A stretch of DNA of 44,348 nt from an uncultured Bacteroides sp. (GCA_947074205.1 CAMTOQ010000025.1:1-44348), one strand, 5' to 3'. Counted from the stretch's first letter, positions 9,001 to 18,089 are shown. Numbers and translations: made by a program. Notes: generated from the sequence alone by a model not told the origin.

Positions 9001-9280
9001 CGTAACCAATAAGGTGACACACTCTTATTTTATAGAAGATGGCTCATTCTTGCGTTGTCAAGACTTAACCATTGGTTATACACTGCCTCAAAGAATGACT
9101 AGAAAGGCCGGAATCTCTCGCCTTCGTCTATATGCCAGTGCCACCAACTTGTTTATCATCACCAACTACTCGGGCTACGATCCAGAAGTGGATGTGCAAA
9201 CAGGCTTGACACCAGGTATGGACTACAATCGCTACCCTCGTAGCCGTGGCTTTGTGATTGGTACTAACATTACTTTCTAA
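6023..9280 (+). CDS. SusC/RagA-type TonB-dependent outer-membrane transporter
   Basis: A 1085-residue SusC-family transporter. It has a signal peptide (about 1-28, ending NALAQ), then a carboxypeptidase-regulatory-like beta domain (about 31-105) typical of the family. The TonB-box region DEVVVIGYG is at 110-118. The plug carries LYIVDGFQADNIND and SIDVLKDASLTAIYGAKGGN. A long beta-barrel follows, containing the acidic loop DINGDGIIDENDR and ending in GFVIGTNITF, with a terminal aromatic residue as usual for outer-membrane barrels. It imports oligosaccharides with its SusD partner, whose gene starts 19 bp downstream. The leader is long and carries a consensus promoter and a boxA-like element. 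There is no sigma/anti-sigma pair, hybrid sensor or glycoside hydrolase beside it, so the substrate is unknown. Confidence 0.95.
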   Translation: MRNTKKAWWALCLLAFLLILTPPNALAQGTKVSGIVTDATGDPIIGATVVEKGKQNNGTVTNMDGEFALTLTGSERKIVVSYIGMMTQEVTATPGKVMKIVLNDDSKALDEVVVIGYGSRARKDLTGSVGSISGLKLAAVPVSSAAVALQGKIAGVQVTTVDGAPGADINIRVRGGTSVTQSNEPLYIVDGFQADNINDIPPTDIASIDVLKDASLTAIYGAKGGNGVVIVTTKSAQQGKVQVGVNAQMSYSKLSKKLDLMDAYEFANYQYDWAAANGSRSSNAKYFRANFGNPLDLDIYNRATTHDWQDEVMGENPLNYSVNATIGGGTEKFRFYASITNSDDQGIIMGSGVRRTNINIKMNIELYKNLVLTINPRMNYRRDNGAGGDNIGSGGVIDVLRYRPTNGLREFAFWDPATVDPDDEAVFEYSNPKSDINQNTRTKHSYSYTNQASLEWKPIKGLSLRSDIAYMMVFADDNRFYGALTGTGQSNNKLPVATIKDRRTEKYTWTNTANYALTLNNIHNMSFLVGQELYHRQYTEKYQANRYFPRNISSDKAIDNMGLGTPWESTSFRSTADRMLSFFGQANYNYDSKYLASVTFRADGSTKLSPGKQWGYFPSVSGAWVVSREDFLAGNDVISNLKIRASIGKAGNNNIDDDMWRYLYAVNSTNGPGFGENIANGDQWYGNASGNTFPNTRVKWETTLTRNAAFDLGLFGDRLTITPEFYWNTTKDLLYKSDIPTTTGYTQQMQNIGQVTNKGIELSISGDILRGKDYVLSANLTMGFNKMKVDKLNDTDDVIWNQNDRWKSSYNDYCLRVGDQVGLIYGFVYDGLYSMDEFNFDPAQNMQAIPKEGTVINNVLNKSNSGEATLPGKIKFKDINGDGIIDENDRVVIGNTNPKFQGGFGFNGQWKGFDFNVNFNYMVDFDVNNATAYQLSSSENNDRKFYNVLSQFNDRWKYTRPDGECLYKNTHLDGSVELYRELNANASIWNPTDVTNKVTHSYFIEDGSFLRCQDLTIGYTLPQRMTRKAGISRLRLYASATNLFIITNYSGYDPEVDVQTGLTPGMDYNRYPRSRGFVIGTNITF

Positions 9281-9299
9281 TACCTTAAACAGATAATAT

Positions 9300-11285
9300 A
9301 TGAAAATTAAAAATATAGTAATAGCTGGTTTGGTAGCAGTAGGCTTCTCTTCGTGCAACGACTACTTAGAGGTGGATGCTCCATCCAAATATGACAACGA
9401 ATACGTATTCAGCGAGAAATCGGAAATGAGCCGTGTTCTCAACGGGGTGTATGCCCAACTGCTGACTAATGACCTTTATGGTCGTGCCTATCTTAGCACC
9501 TTCTGCCTAAACAGCGATGTAGATATGTATATCTCATCAAATGAGATGGCAACAGACAATAACTATCGTCGCTTCGATTGCAACAGCATGGGTGGCGATA
9601 TCAATAAGTTCTGGGTAGCAGCTTATAAGGCCATCGAGTATGCCAACAACTTTATCTATAATCTTGAAAATAGTAAGCTCTACAACATCCATGATGCAGA
9701 GGTGATGCAGAAATTGGGCGAAGCCAAAGCGATACGCGCCATGGTATATCATGACATGGTGGTGATGTTTGGAGATATCCCTTTCTCGTTTAATCCTACC
9801 TATGTCACTGAAAACTTTGTGATGCCTATAGCGAGTCGCGAAGAGGTGCACAAAACTCTCATTGAAGATTTGAAGCAGATAGCACCTTACATGACCTTTG
9901 CTAGAGACCTAAGCGATGGTGTGGAACGTGCTTCAAAAGAGTTCTGTTGGTCGATGATTGCCCGTATGGCTTTGGCTTGTGGTGGTTACTCACTTCACCC
10001 TGACGAAAACAATACTAGCGGCTATGGTGTGATGAAACGTCCCGACAACTACTTGGACTATTACAAAACCGCTCAGGCGTATGCCGACTCGGTGATTTCA
10101 TCGGGGACACATGCACTCAACCTGCCTTACAACCAAGTATTTATCAACGAATGCAACTACGTGGTGATAAATAATGACGATCCTATCTTCGAAATACCTT
10201 TCGCTAGAAAATCGACTGGTTCGATGGGCTACATCCAAGGGCCAAAGGGCGAAAACTACGAAGGTAGCACTACCGGAACCAACATCTGGGGTAAAAGTGA
10301 TGGTAATGCCCGCCTAAATGCATTCTACCGTTACTCGTTCGATGCAGCAGATACTCGCCGCGACTTTGTGAATGGTATTTGGTTTTATCTATATGATGGC
10401 GAACCAAAGATGCTAACAGACTACACCATATTCAACAACAAGTGGTCGAAGTTCTGGGCAAACAGTGGCAACACTCTAGGAGCAGATAGCGATACAAATA
10501 CAGGTATCAACTACCCCTACATGCGCTACGCTGATGTTTTGTTGATGTATGCCGAGGCAACCAACGAAATAGAAGGTGGTGCATCGGGTCCTAACGGTGA
10601 TAAAGCAAAAGAGGCATTGCGTCAAGTACGTGCTCGTGCCTTTGCCGAAGGCGGAGATGTGAATGAATACATTTCGACCGCAGCTGCTACCAAAGAGGGC
10701 TTCCTGAAAGCGGTACTCGACGAACGTAAATGGGAGTTTGCGGGCGAAAATATGCGTTGGAAAGACCTTGTGCGCAACAATATGTACAACGAGGTGCTCT
10801 ACTACAGTTTCTTACGCTACTATGCAGTGGCAGAGAGTGCAGCCAGTACATCGGACTATATCGATATGATTGAGCAGTACGATGGCAAACCCGGCTATTT
10901 AGACAATCTACCTTTTGCCGTCTTTTACCAAAGAATGAGCAATCCCAACAATACGAACTTCTACCCCAACACTATCCTCGATGTGATGGACGTTTACAAC
11001 CCATATCAACGCGAAAGAAGTCCCGGAGCAGAATGGCAAACAGCTGAGTTCTATCAGTGGTGGAACGAAACAGATGGTTGTCCTAAAGATCAATGTCTCT
11101 TCTCGTTCTATGGCTTTATGAGAGGCGACCGCCGAGGTAGTATCTACGTGATAAACAATGGTACCGAAACAGCTATATCAGGACCTAGTAATTTACCTGT
11201 GGTACGCTATATACTTCCTTACCCTAATGCTGCTATTCAACGCAGTGCGGGAGCTTATAAAAACCAGTACGGTTTCACTCGTTAA
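9300..11285 (+). CDS. SusD/RagB-type surface glycan-binding lipoprotein
   Basis: A 661-residue SusD-family lipoprotein, on the long side for the family. The N-terminus MKIKNIVIAGLVAVGFSSC is a lipoprotein signal with the lipidated cysteine at residue 19, followed by NDYLEVDAPSKYDNEYVF, the usual start of the SusD fold. The middle has the helical repeats of SusD (AKAIRAMVYHDMVVMFGDIP). The C-terminal RagB region includes YPYMRYADVLLMYAEATNE and VLDERKWEFAGENMRWKDLVR, strong family signatures. It caps the SusC barrel and binds glycan at the cell surface. It lies 19 bp after SusC and 26 bp before a third lipoprotein gene, so the three are one operon. Ligand unknown. Confidence 0.95.
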   Translation: MKIKNIVIAGLVAVGFSSCNDYLEVDAPSKYDNEYVFSEKSEMSRVLNGVYAQLLTNDLYGRAYLSTFCLNSDVDMYISSNEMATDNNYRRFDCNSMGGDINKFWVAAYKAIEYANNFIYNLENSKLYNIHDAEVMQKLGEAKAIRAMVYHDMVVMFGDIPFSFNPTYVTENFVMPIASREEVHKTLIEDLKQIAPYMTFARDLSDGVERASKEFCWSMIARMALACGGYSLHPDENNTSGYGVMKRPDNYLDYYKTAQAYADSVISSGTHALNLPYNQVFINECNYVVINNDDPIFEIPFARKSTGSMGYIQGPKGENYEGSTTGTNIWGKSDGNARLNAFYRYSFDAADTRRDFVNGIWFYLYDGEPKMLTDYTIFNNKWSKFWANSGNTLGADSDTNTGINYPYMRYADVLLMYAEATNEIEGGASGPNGDKAKEALRQVRARAFAEGGDVNEYISTAAATKEGFLKAVLDERKWEFAGENMRWKDLVRNNMYNEVLYYSFLRYYAVAESAASTSDYIDMIEQYDGKPGYLDNLPFAVFYQRMSNPNNTNFYPNTILDVMDVYNPYQRERSPGAEWQTAEFYQWWNETDGCPKDQCLFSFYGFMRGDRRGSIYVINNGTETAISGPSNLPVVRYILPYPNAAIQRSAGAYKNQYGFTR

Positions 11286-11311
11286 TAACCTTGTAAATAA
11301 AAATACGCTAT

Positions 11312-13465
11312 ATGAAGAATAAATTATACTATGCGCTGTTACTGTTGTTGCCACTCACGATGTTTTCGTGCAATGATGACGATAAGATAGTTGTGGACGA
11401 GGAAAACTACTCTTCGGAAAGAGAGTTTATGACAATGTTCCGCAAAGACGATAATACGGGTAAGGGTGATTCCGACCCCTACCGCTGCCAAGTGGTGAAT
11501 ATCAACGATATTCAGCTCTACTGGTATGGTGTGAAAGATTGTGCGGGATATGAGTTGAAGTACGCCCTTCAACCCAATGTATCATCAGGACTGGCTAGCG
11601 ATTGGGAAGATCCAAATAAGATTCTTTTCGACACTATTGTTGGCCCTGATGTGACAGATCTACTCATCAAAGATTTACAGTATAGCACCGACTATCGTTT
11701 TGCTATTCGCACACTTTCCAAAAGGGGTGAAGAGTATCATTCTAAATGGTACGGATATGGCAATGGTCGCCAATGGGCCGACTGGATGGGATTAGGCACT
11801 GAGCCACGCTATGAGATTCCTGAGGTTATTGTGGTGAATAACATCACCAAGTCTTCTCTTCGTGTAAACTTCGACCGCGCTTATGCCACTTCGGGCGATG
11901 ACGGTACATTTACTACAAACTTCGAAATTGATGAAGATGGCAACTTTGTGATACACGACCTATTGATAGAAGCTTCGGCCACCAACCCCAATGCCACTGT
12001 ACCCGACAAATGGAAGAAGTACACAATTACTCCTGCCGACTTTGAACGTGGGTATATCGATATTGAGGGGCTGCAAGAGAATAGTGTGTATCTAGTGAAT
12101 GTACAGAATAGAAATGTGCCTGTACACTGGGATGCGATCTACAACACCTGTGTGATTCGTATGGACGGTGTGCCCGGTGAACCTATCTTGATTGAACACT
12201 ATTGCGATCCTAACGATACGATTCCTGGGGCTACTAATTTCAATGCTTCAAGACTAGACACCATCATCAGCAACTACAACTCGGATGCTTCGCTAGCCGA
12301 AGGCACCATATTTGAGCTTGAAGGTGGTAAGACCTACTACTTCGCCTTGAACACATCTCTATGTAAAGGTATGACACTCCGCACCAAACCGGGAACAGGT
12401 CGCGCTAAGGTATTGCTGAACGGTATGTCTACCATCAATGGGGCTTGCCAGCCTATGAACTTTATGTTTGGTCGCCAACCACAAGTAGGTGAATTGGGCG
12501 GTATCAACATCAAATCGTTGATATTCGAAGATATCGACTTCGATTGTCCGCTAGCCACCAACTTTGGCGACGGGACATCTACCGGTAACTACTTCATCAA
12601 TATGTACTCCAATGGTATGGCTGTGACACTTCAATCGTTCGAAGTAAGAGGTTGTACATTCCAACGCATGGTACGTGGTTTTGTGCGTGTACAGGGTGCC
12701 AACCGTAAGAACTTTGAGTACTTCTTGGTAGAAAACTGTCTGTTCTACAACAATGGCTTCTACGATAACAATGGCCGCGGATATGCATGGATTGCAGGTG
12801 ATGGTGTGAACCCAAAATCGAATATCTACCAAAACATGGTGTTCCGCAACAATACGTTCTACGATTCGCCACGTACCGCTTTGTTTACCGACAACAATAA
12901 AGATTTGAACTGGGGAAGTAATATTCAGTACAACATCACGCTCGAAAACAATACGTTTGTGAACTTCAGCACTCGCTCGACAGGACGTAGATTGTTTGAG
13001 TTGAAATTCTTGCCTGGCGGTAGTAAGATTACTGCAAAAAAGAATCTGTTTATCTTGACTAAGAAAGATGACGACCCTCGAAATATATACATGGAAGGTA
13101 TGTATATTCAAACTATCAACGGTTCAGGTGATATCACTTTCGACATCGAGCAAAACTACTCTACCAATGCTTTCTTGACTAGCAATAACATCTTCTCTGC
13201 TGCCGCGTTTAGTGCAAAAAGCAACAGTGCCGCTAAGTGGCCTGAAAGCAATATCCCAGGTCAAGCAGAATTAGATGTTCATCTAGGCGAAGTGGGCATA
13301 TCTCCTACAGAGTTAATGCGTAGCCCTAACCCTCCCAACGTGGATGGTCACAAAGATATGCACGAGATTGATCATTTAGATGGTTTGTATTTTAATGATA
13401 CAGATAAAGTGCGCAATCATGAAATCTATAGATTGGGTATCGGTGACCCAAGATGGAGATTTTAG
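11312..13465 (+). CDS. Surface lipoprotein with Fn3-like and predicted beta-helix domains (DUF4957/DUF5123 type)
   Basis: A 717-residue lipoprotein. The signal LLLPLTMFSC has the lipid cysteine near residue 20, and NDDDK follows, fitting the acidic surface-export signal of Bacteroides lipoproteins. Residues about 50-290 look like two fibronectin-III-like sandwiches (DIQLYWYGVKDCAGYELKY; LQYSTDYRFAIRTLS; SSLRVNFDRA). From about 330 the sequence resembles the right-handed beta-helix (pectin-lyase-like) fold of DUF4957/DUF5123 proteins: repeated turns such as SLIFEDIDFDCP, VRGCTFQRMVRGFVRVQ, VENCLFYNNGFYDNNGR and FRNNTFYDSPRTALF. These families often sit third in SusC/SusD operons and are taken as glycan-binding proteins; catalysis is not shown. 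I see no pectate-lyase catalytic signature. The family name is from memory of sequence style, so confidence in it is moderate. Confidence 0.75.
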   Translation: MKNKLYYALLLLLPLTMFSCNDDDKIVVDEENYSSEREFMTMFRKDDNTGKGDSDPYRCQVVNINDIQLYWYGVKDCAGYELKYALQPNVSSGLASDWEDPNKILFDTIVGPDVTDLLIKDLQYSTDYRFAIRTLSKRGEEYHSKWYGYGNGRQWADWMGLGTEPRYEIPEVIVVNNITKSSLRVNFDRAYATSGDDGTFTTNFEIDEDGNFVIHDLLIEASATNPNATVPDKWKKYTITPADFERGYIDIEGLQENSVYLVNVQNRNVPVHWDAIYNTCVIRMDGVPGEPILIEHYCDPNDTIPGATNFNASRLDTIISNYNSDASLAEGTIFELEGGKTYYFALNTSLCKGMTLRTKPGTGRAKVLLNGMSTINGACQPMNFMFGRQPQVGELGGINIKSLIFEDIDFDCPLATNFGDGTSTGNYFINMYSNGMAVTLQSFEVRGCTFQRMVRGFVRVQGANRKNFEYFLVENCLFYNNGFYDNNGRGYAWIAGDGVNPKSNIYQNMVFRNNTFYDSPRTALFTDNNKDLNWGSNIQYNITLENNTFVNFSTRSTGRRLFELKFLPGGSKITAKKNLFILTKKDDDPRNIYMEGMYIQTINGSGDITFDIEQNYSTNAFLTSNNIFSAAAFSAKSNSAAKWPESNIPGQAELDVHLGEVGISPTELMRSPNPPNVDGHKDMHEIDHLDGLYFNDTDKVRNHEIYRLGIGDPRWRF

Positions 13466-13489
13466 TTTTTAAGATTACATTTTTATGGG

Positions 13490-13526
13490 GGGTTGTACTA
13501 TGTGATATAGTGCAACCCTCTTTTTT
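13490..13526 (+). terminator. Intrinsic terminator of the first SusC/SusD operon
   Basis: GGGTTGTACTAT (13490-13501) pairs with ATAGTGCAACCC (13507-13518) with one wobble pair and a 5-nt loop, followed by TCTTTTTT. A classic stem and U-tract. Confidence 0.85.
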
Positions 13527-13639
13527 ATGCGGCCCCACAACACGTTATTATTTCGCGATGGCGCAAGGGAAGAATCGTAAACATCTTAGATATCGTACAG
13601 AAACCTCAGACTGCTGAATGGCATATCACTTAAGTTTCT

Positions 13640-13647
13640 TACTTTTG
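13640..13647 (+). promoter_or_regulatory. -7 element of the rmuC promoter
   Basis: TACTTTTG matches TAnnTTTG; no TTTG at -33. The predicted start near 13654 supports translation from ATG 13714 rather than ATG 13663. Confidence 0.4.
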
Positions 13648-13713
13648 CAACAGCGGTAAAATATGCCTCTTACAAGATGCATTAACCCGAAATTTCATCT
13701 ACAAAAACAGCTT

Positions 13714-15090
13714 ATGGAAATCATCTACATACTTATCGGCCTCATCGTGGGGGCACTTATCGCCTACTTCTTCAGCAAATCAAAATCTACTGCTGCCATG
13801 GCAGTTCAACAGAGCGAGCTCGCAGCCAAACTATCAACTATCGAAGGGCTTAACTCCCAAATGGGAAAGCTCGATGGCGAAGTGGCACAGCTAACCGGCA
13901 AACTAGCTTCTATCAATAGCGAGAAGGGTAGTTTGCTGGCCGACAATCAGACCTTGAAACGCGAATTGGAATTGCTTGGTACCCAAATGGAACGTGAGGC
14001 GAAGGAGAGGCAGATACAGTTTGCCCAACAGCTAGAGCTGGTGAAGTCGCAACTAAAAGAGGCTACCGAGGAGCTGTTGAAACGCCGTGCCGACGAGCTT
14101 TCTAAAACCAACTCTACACAGATGACGGCTATCGTTGATCCGCTGAAAGAGACTATCAAGGAGATGAAGACGGCGATGGACCAGAACCGCACCACTAGCA
14201 TCGAGAATAAGGCATCGCTTGAGATGGCAGTGCGCGAGGTGCTGAAACGAGCCAACGAGATTGGTACGGAAGCGGACAAACTAGCCAAAGCTCTACGCAG
14301 CGAGAACAAGATTCAAGGAAACTGGGGTGAGATGATTCTAGAAGAACTGCTCAACAGCCAAGGTCTTGAAGAGGGCAAGCACTACGATACACAGGTGACA
14401 CTTCGCGACAGCAAGGGACAACCCTACCGTCACGATGAGACAGGCAAAAAGATGATGCCCGACGTGGTGCTACACTACCCCGACAACAAGGATGCGGTGA
14501 TCGACGCCAAGGTATCGCTAACAGCCTTCCTTGAATATCAAAACGCTACAACGGAGGAAGAACGCGAAGATGCATTACAGCGCCACCTTGCTAGTATCCG
14601 TGCCCATGTGAAGGAGCTTTCCAAGAAGAGCTACAACGCCTATATCACCCTGCCCCGACAGTCGCTGGACTATGTCATTATGTTTGTTCCCATCGAAGCG
14701 GCACTGCAATTGGCACTTTACAGCGATACTACTCTTTGGCGCACCGCCTTTGAGAACGGTGTATTTATCACTAGCGAACAGAACCTCACTGCTGCCTTGC
14801 GCATGATTCGTATCGCTTGGGTGCACATGGCACAAACTCGCAGCCAAGAGGAAGTATTCAAACTAGCGAGCGATATGGTGAAGCGTGTGGCTGAGTTTTA
14901 CGAACGATTTGGCGACATCGGCAAGAAGCTGGAAGCTGTAGGAAAGGCTTTCAACGAGGCCGACAAGAAACTACAAACCGGCACACAAAGCCTTGTGGCG
15001 CCGGCTCGTAAACTGGTGGCTATGGGCGCAAAAGAAGATCCTAAGAAGCCACTACCAGCTGCGGATGGCGGACTGTTTATCGAAGAATAA
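13714..15090 (+). CDS. rmuC: DNA recombination protein RmuC
   Basis: A 458-residue RmuC-family protein. It begins with one membrane helix (IIYILIGLIVGALIAYFF), then a long coiled coil (about residues 30-200, heptad-rich KLSTIEGLNSQMGKLDGEVA and following). The RmuC nuclease-like domain follows, with GNWGEMILEELLNSQGLEEG, PDVVLHYPDNKDAVIDAKVS and YVIMFVPIEAALQLAL. The D-V-V..D-A-K-V pattern fits the PD-(D/E)XK-like core assigned to the family. RmuC limits rearrangements at inverted repeats; its exact reaction is not settled. The frame extends upstream to ATG 13663, but the membrane-anchor start at 13714 matches homologues better. It stands between a terminator and an MFS gene 80 bp downstream. 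Confidence 0.93.
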   Translation: MEIIYILIGLIVGALIAYFFSKSKSTAAMAVQQSELAAKLSTIEGLNSQMGKLDGEVAQLTGKLASINSEKGSLLADNQTLKRELELLGTQMEREAKERQIQFAQQLELVKSQLKEATEELLKRRADELSKTNSTQMTAIVDPLKETIKEMKTAMDQNRTTSIENKASLEMAVREVLKRANEIGTEADKLAKALRSENKIQGNWGEMILEELLNSQGLEEGKHYDTQVTLRDSKGQPYRHDETGKKMMPDVVLHYPDNKDAVIDAKVSLTAFLEYQNATTEEEREDALQRHLASIRAHVKELSKKSYNAYITLPRQSLDYVIMFVPIEAALQLALYSDTTLWRTAFENGVFITSEQNLTAALRMIRIAWVHMAQTRSQEEVFKLASDMVKRVAEFYERFGDIGKKLEAVGKAFNEADKKLQTGTQSLVAPARKLVAMGAKEDPKKPLPAADGGLFIEE

Positions 15091-15170
15091 AGAAATAGCC
15101 CAGTAACTTTATTGCCCTCACTTTGTTATAGAGTAAAGGAATTTACCCCAAACGAAACGAGAGCAACAAA

Positions 15171-16373
15171 GTGAAAAGTGTAATAGACCGCAAACGAATA
15201 TTCAGGTATCAGCTGATAGCCATCATGAGTTGCTTTTTCGTGATGGGGTCTCTCTCGATGGTCGGTATCGCCTCCAACTATATCAAGGAGACGCTTCATC
15301 TTAGCGATGCCAAAGCCAATCTGCTTCCATCACTCGTCTACATTTGGTTTCTTGTATGCACCATTCCCACCGATATTTTGATGGAGAAGATCGGGCGCAA
15401 ACACACCGTACTTATCTGTATGTGTGTATTGATTTTATCGTTATTGATCCCCCTCTTCTTCGACAGCTATGGCTATATGGTAGCCTGCTTCATATTAGTG
15501 GGCATCAGCAACGTGTGTTTGCAATCTTCTCTCTATCCTCTCTTTTCCACAATGGTAGAGCGAGAGAAATTGACCTATCACTTCACACTAGGCGAATCGG
15601 TAAAAACTGCATCGAGCTTTGTGGCACCCTATATCGCCACTTTCGGCGCCCTCTATTGCGCACATCTATTTAATCTAGGCTGGCGTTTCTTATTTCTAGT
15701 CTATCTCATCCTTAGCATTGTTTCACTACTTCTTCTCCTATTTATGGAGGTAGATAAGGAGGAACGCTGCGAAACAAAGGCCGACTTTCTAGGCAGCCTA
15801 AGGCTATTGAAAGATGGATTTATTCTACTATCATTTATAGGGGTGATGTGTCATGTGGGTATCGATATCGGTACCAATACTGTAGCCCCTAAGCTGTTGA
15901 TGTATCGACTGGGTTACACCCTCAATGACGCGTCTTTTGCCGCAGGACTTTACTTCCTGGCTCGTCTAGCGGGAGGCTTTTTATGGACGAGCATCATCGG
16001 GCGTATATCCAAGCTCCACTTCTTCATCATCAGCATCGGCATGATTGTGGTGGCACTTATCGGACTGCTATTCGTTCATCACAAACTACTGATATGCGTC
16101 TGTATCGGCATGGTAGGTTTTGGCAATGCCAGCCTCTTCCCCGTTTTCTTGTCGCAAGCAGTGGTGAGAATGCCTCAACTAAAAAACAAAGTATCAGTAT
16201 TGATGATTATGGGACAGTTTGGAGGTGCACTCTTCCCCTTTGCCATGGGAGTAGCTTTGGACAAGGTAGGAATGTCGGCCTCCATTATGGTGTTACTCTT
16301 TGCTGTGGCCTATTTAGTGTTCTACATCTTTAGGTATCCACACTTCGGCATCCATAAAAAAGAGGCTGGCTAG
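15171..16373 (+). CDS. Major facilitator superfamily transporter
   Basis: A 400-residue polytopic protein with about twelve hydrophobic segments and the family loop motif between helices 2 and 3 (MEKIGRKHT). A cytoplasmic linker (MEVDKEERCETKADFLGSL) sits in the middle, as in typical 6+6 MFS proteins. The start is probably GTG 15171 (VKSVIDRKRIFRYQL): the positively charged N-terminus precedes helix 1, and the next ATG (codon 19) would cut into it. Substrate is not inferable; the general look is that of sugar or organic-acid MFS carriers in Bacteroidetes. It follows rmuC by 80 bp without a clear promoter, so it may be co-transcribed. It ends just before the promoter of the next small gene. 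Confidence 0.85.
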   Translation: MKSVIDRKRIFRYQLIAIMSCFFVMGSLSMVGIASNYIKETLHLSDAKANLLPSLVYIWFLVCTIPTDILMEKIGRKHTVLICMCVLILSLLIPLFFDSYGYMVACFILVGISNVCLQSSLYPLFSTMVEREKLTYHFTLGESVKTASSFVAPYIATFGALYCAHLFNLGWRFLFLVYLILSIVSLLLLLFMEVDKEERCETKADFLGSLRLLKDGFILLSFIGVMCHVGIDIGTNTVAPKLLMYRLGYTLNDASFAAGLYFLARLAGGFLWTSIIGRISKLHFFIISIGMIVVALIGLLFVHHKLLICVCIGMVGFGNASLFPVFLSQAVVRMPQLKNKVSVLMIMGQFGGALFPFAMGVALDKVGMSASIMVLLFAVAYLVFYIFRYPHFGIHKKEAG

Positions 16374-16410
16374 ATAAATTTTGCAATAAACGCCATCCTC
16401 TTTCGAACAA

Positions 16411-16441
16411 TTTGCGTTCTACTTCATTATAGATATATATG
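16411..16441 (+). promoter_or_regulatory. Near-consensus promoter for the 91-residue protein
   Basis: TTTG at 16411-16414, 19 nt, then TATATATG at 16434-16441, one mismatch from TAnnTTTG. Predicted start about 20 nt before ATG 16468. Confidence 0.6.
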
Positions 16442-16467
16442 CTTAGTATAACTTAAAACCCTTTCGT

Positions 16468-16743
16468 ATGAAACAAGAAGATTTGACTGTAGTATTGCAA
16501 GACTTTGCAAAACGCGTAGAATACGTTCGTGAAAATATGTTGCCCGAAGAAAAGGGTGCTCATAAACATCTTAAAGAAGCATTTGATGCCAAGGAAGCTT
16601 TATTAAAAGCTGTACACCGCAACGTGGAAGCCATTTTGGATTGCTTCAAAGGAATTAATGAGATTGATGAAATAATACACAAGGAAGATAAGAAGGCACA
16701 CAAGTTCAGTGAAGATGAACTAAGCAAGTATGATAAGGCCTAA
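16468..16743 (+). CDS. Small helical protein of unknown function
   Basis: A 91-residue, highly charged protein with no signal or membrane segment, predicted mostly alpha-helical (MKQEDLTVVLQDFAKRVEYV near the start, ELSKYDKA at the end). It has its own promoter (16411-16441) and a strong terminator (16783-16829), so it is a single-gene transcript. I do not recognise a family. The Lys/Glu balance and helical periodicity suggest a cytoplasmic helical bundle or a small protein-binding factor. Confidence that it is a real gene is high because of the complete transcription signals; function is unknown. Confidence 0.8.
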   Translation: MKQEDLTVVLQDFAKRVEYVRENMLPEEKGAHKHLKEAFDAKEALLKAVHRNVEAILDCFKGINEIDEIIHKEDKKAHKFSEDELSKYDKA

Positions 16744-16782
16744 TTATTGACCTTGAAGGTTAGGATGATTTTTTTGATGATG

Positions 16783-16829
16783 GACTGTACCTCCAATGTG
16801 GAAACGCTGCATTGGGGTGCAGTCTTTTT
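16783..16829 (+). terminator. Intrinsic terminator after the 91-residue gene
   Basis: GACTGTACCTCCAATG pairs with CATTGGGGTGCAGTC across a short loop with one bulged T, followed by five T at 16825-16829. Confidence 0.8.
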
Positions 16830-16914
16830 AGTTAATAAAGTTTGGAGCAATTATATGGATAGATAAAAAAGGAAAAAGGAGAGAATAGAGATATCATTCT
16901 TGAAATCTGTATAT

Positions 16915-16922
16915 TATCTTTG
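16915..16922 (+). promoter_or_regulatory. -7 element of the mnmA promoter
   Basis: TATCTTTG matches TAnnTTTG; the -33 element is not clear. Predicted start about 33 nt before ATG 16962. Confidence 0.5.
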
Positions 16923-16961
16923 TAGTATAGATTTAATATATTAAACTCAGATTTGTCTAGT

Positions 16962-18050
16962 ATGGAAGAGAAGATTGCAGTGCTGCTTTCGGGCGGCGTA
17001 GATAGTTCGTTGGTGGTTCATAAGTTGTGCGAACAGGGCCATCGTCCGTCGCTTTTCTATATCCTGATAGGCAATGACGATGAGACGCTTGAGTGCTCTT
17101 CGGAAGAGGACATTGAGATGTGCCGCTTCATTGCGCACAAATATAAGCTACCTTTCGAAATCATCGACCTACATAAGGAGTACTGGGACAGAGTGGTGCT
17201 CTACATTGTGCGGAAATCGAAAGAGGGGCTCACCCCTAACCCCGATGTGATGTGCAACAAGCTCATCAAGTTTGGCTGCTTCGAAGAGAAGGCGGGCCAT
17301 ATGTTCGATAAGATAGCCACAGGTCATTATGCCACTACCTATTTCGAAGATGCTAAGTGGTGGCTGGGTACGGCCAAAGACCCCGTGAAAGATCAGACCG
17401 ACTTTCTTTGTCAAATCAACTATAAGCAACTTTCCAAGCTGATGTTCCCTATCGGGACACTCAACAAGGAGGAGGTGCGCGAGCTAGCCAAAGAGGTGAA
17501 GCTCCCTACCGCTTTCCGCCGAGACAGCCAAGGCATTTGCTTCCTAGGCAAGGTGAGTTACAACGACCTACTGAAACGCTACCTTGGCGAACGCGAAGGA
17601 GCTATCATCGACTGCGCAACCGGCAAAAAGCTGGGTACGCACAAAGGCTATTGGTTTCACACCATCGGTCAGCGCAAGGGCTTAGGGCTATCGCAAGGCC
17701 CATGGTTTGTGATAGACAAAGACATCAAGAAAAATATCGTCTATGTGGCACATGCCAACCAACTGGACAACTTCCACACCAACGAGTTTTTGCTAGCGGA
17801 GCTTCATTTCATCACCGAAGATCCTGGTTTCTCTACCACACCTACCGAGATTACCTTTAAGATGCGCCACAGCCCCGAATTCCTACGAGGCGAGATCTCT
17901 ATCGACGATAAGGGAAGATGGCACGTAAAAAGCTATACTACCCTCGACCGTATCGCACCGGGACAGTTTGGTGTAATCTACGATAAAGAGTCACGCATCT
18001 GCTACGGTAGTGGCGAGATTCGCTTGGCCGAGGATATATTCAAAAAGTAA
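16962..18050 (+). CDS. mnmA: tRNA-specific 2-thiouridylase MnmA
   Basis: A 362-residue MnmA. It adenylates U34 of tRNAs for Lys, Glu and Gln and transfers sulfur to make 2-thiouridine. Visible motifs are the PP-loop [15 protein letters not shown] near the N-terminus, [13 protein letters not shown] with the first catalytic cysteine (Cys98), [10 protein letters not shown], and [12 protein letters not shown] with the persulfide cysteine (Cys193). Then come [19 protein letters not shown] and the C-terminal beta-barrel ([11 protein letters not shown]). The start is ATG 16962 (MEEKIAVLL); a TTG three codons upstream is less likely. Bacteroidetes often carry more than one mnmA, so this may be one of two copies. 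It is a stand-alone gene with its own -7 box. Confidence 0.95.
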   Translation: MEEKIAVLLSGGVDSSLVVHKLCEQGHRPSLFYILIGNDDETLECSSEEDIEMCRFIAHKYKLPFEIIDLHKEYWDRVVLYIVRKSKEGLTPNPDVMCNKLIKFGCFEEKAGHMFDKIATGHYATTYFEDAKWWLGTAKDPVKDQTDFLCQINYKQLSKLMFPIGTLNKEEVRELAKEVKLPTAFRRDSQGICFLGKVSYNDLLKRYLGEREGAIIDCATGKKLGTHKGYWFHTIGQRKGLGLSQGPWFVIDKDIKKNIVYVAHANQLDNFHTNEFLLAELHFITEDPGFSTTPTEITFKMRHSPEFLRGEISIDDKGRWHVKSYTTLDRIAPGQFGVIYDKESRICYGSGEIRLAEDIFKK

Positions 18051-18089
18051 TCTATTTATTACGACGACTTAACATAATGCAAGAAAAAG

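Noticed and set aside
12551..13111. 186-residue minus-strand frame opposite the beta-helix lipoprotein
   Set aside because: Shadow of a strong coding gene; low-complexity, no motif or start signal.
15344..15673. Alternative-frame ORFs inside the MFS gene
   Set aside because: His/Arg/Tyr-rich out-of-frame translations of membrane-helix codons.
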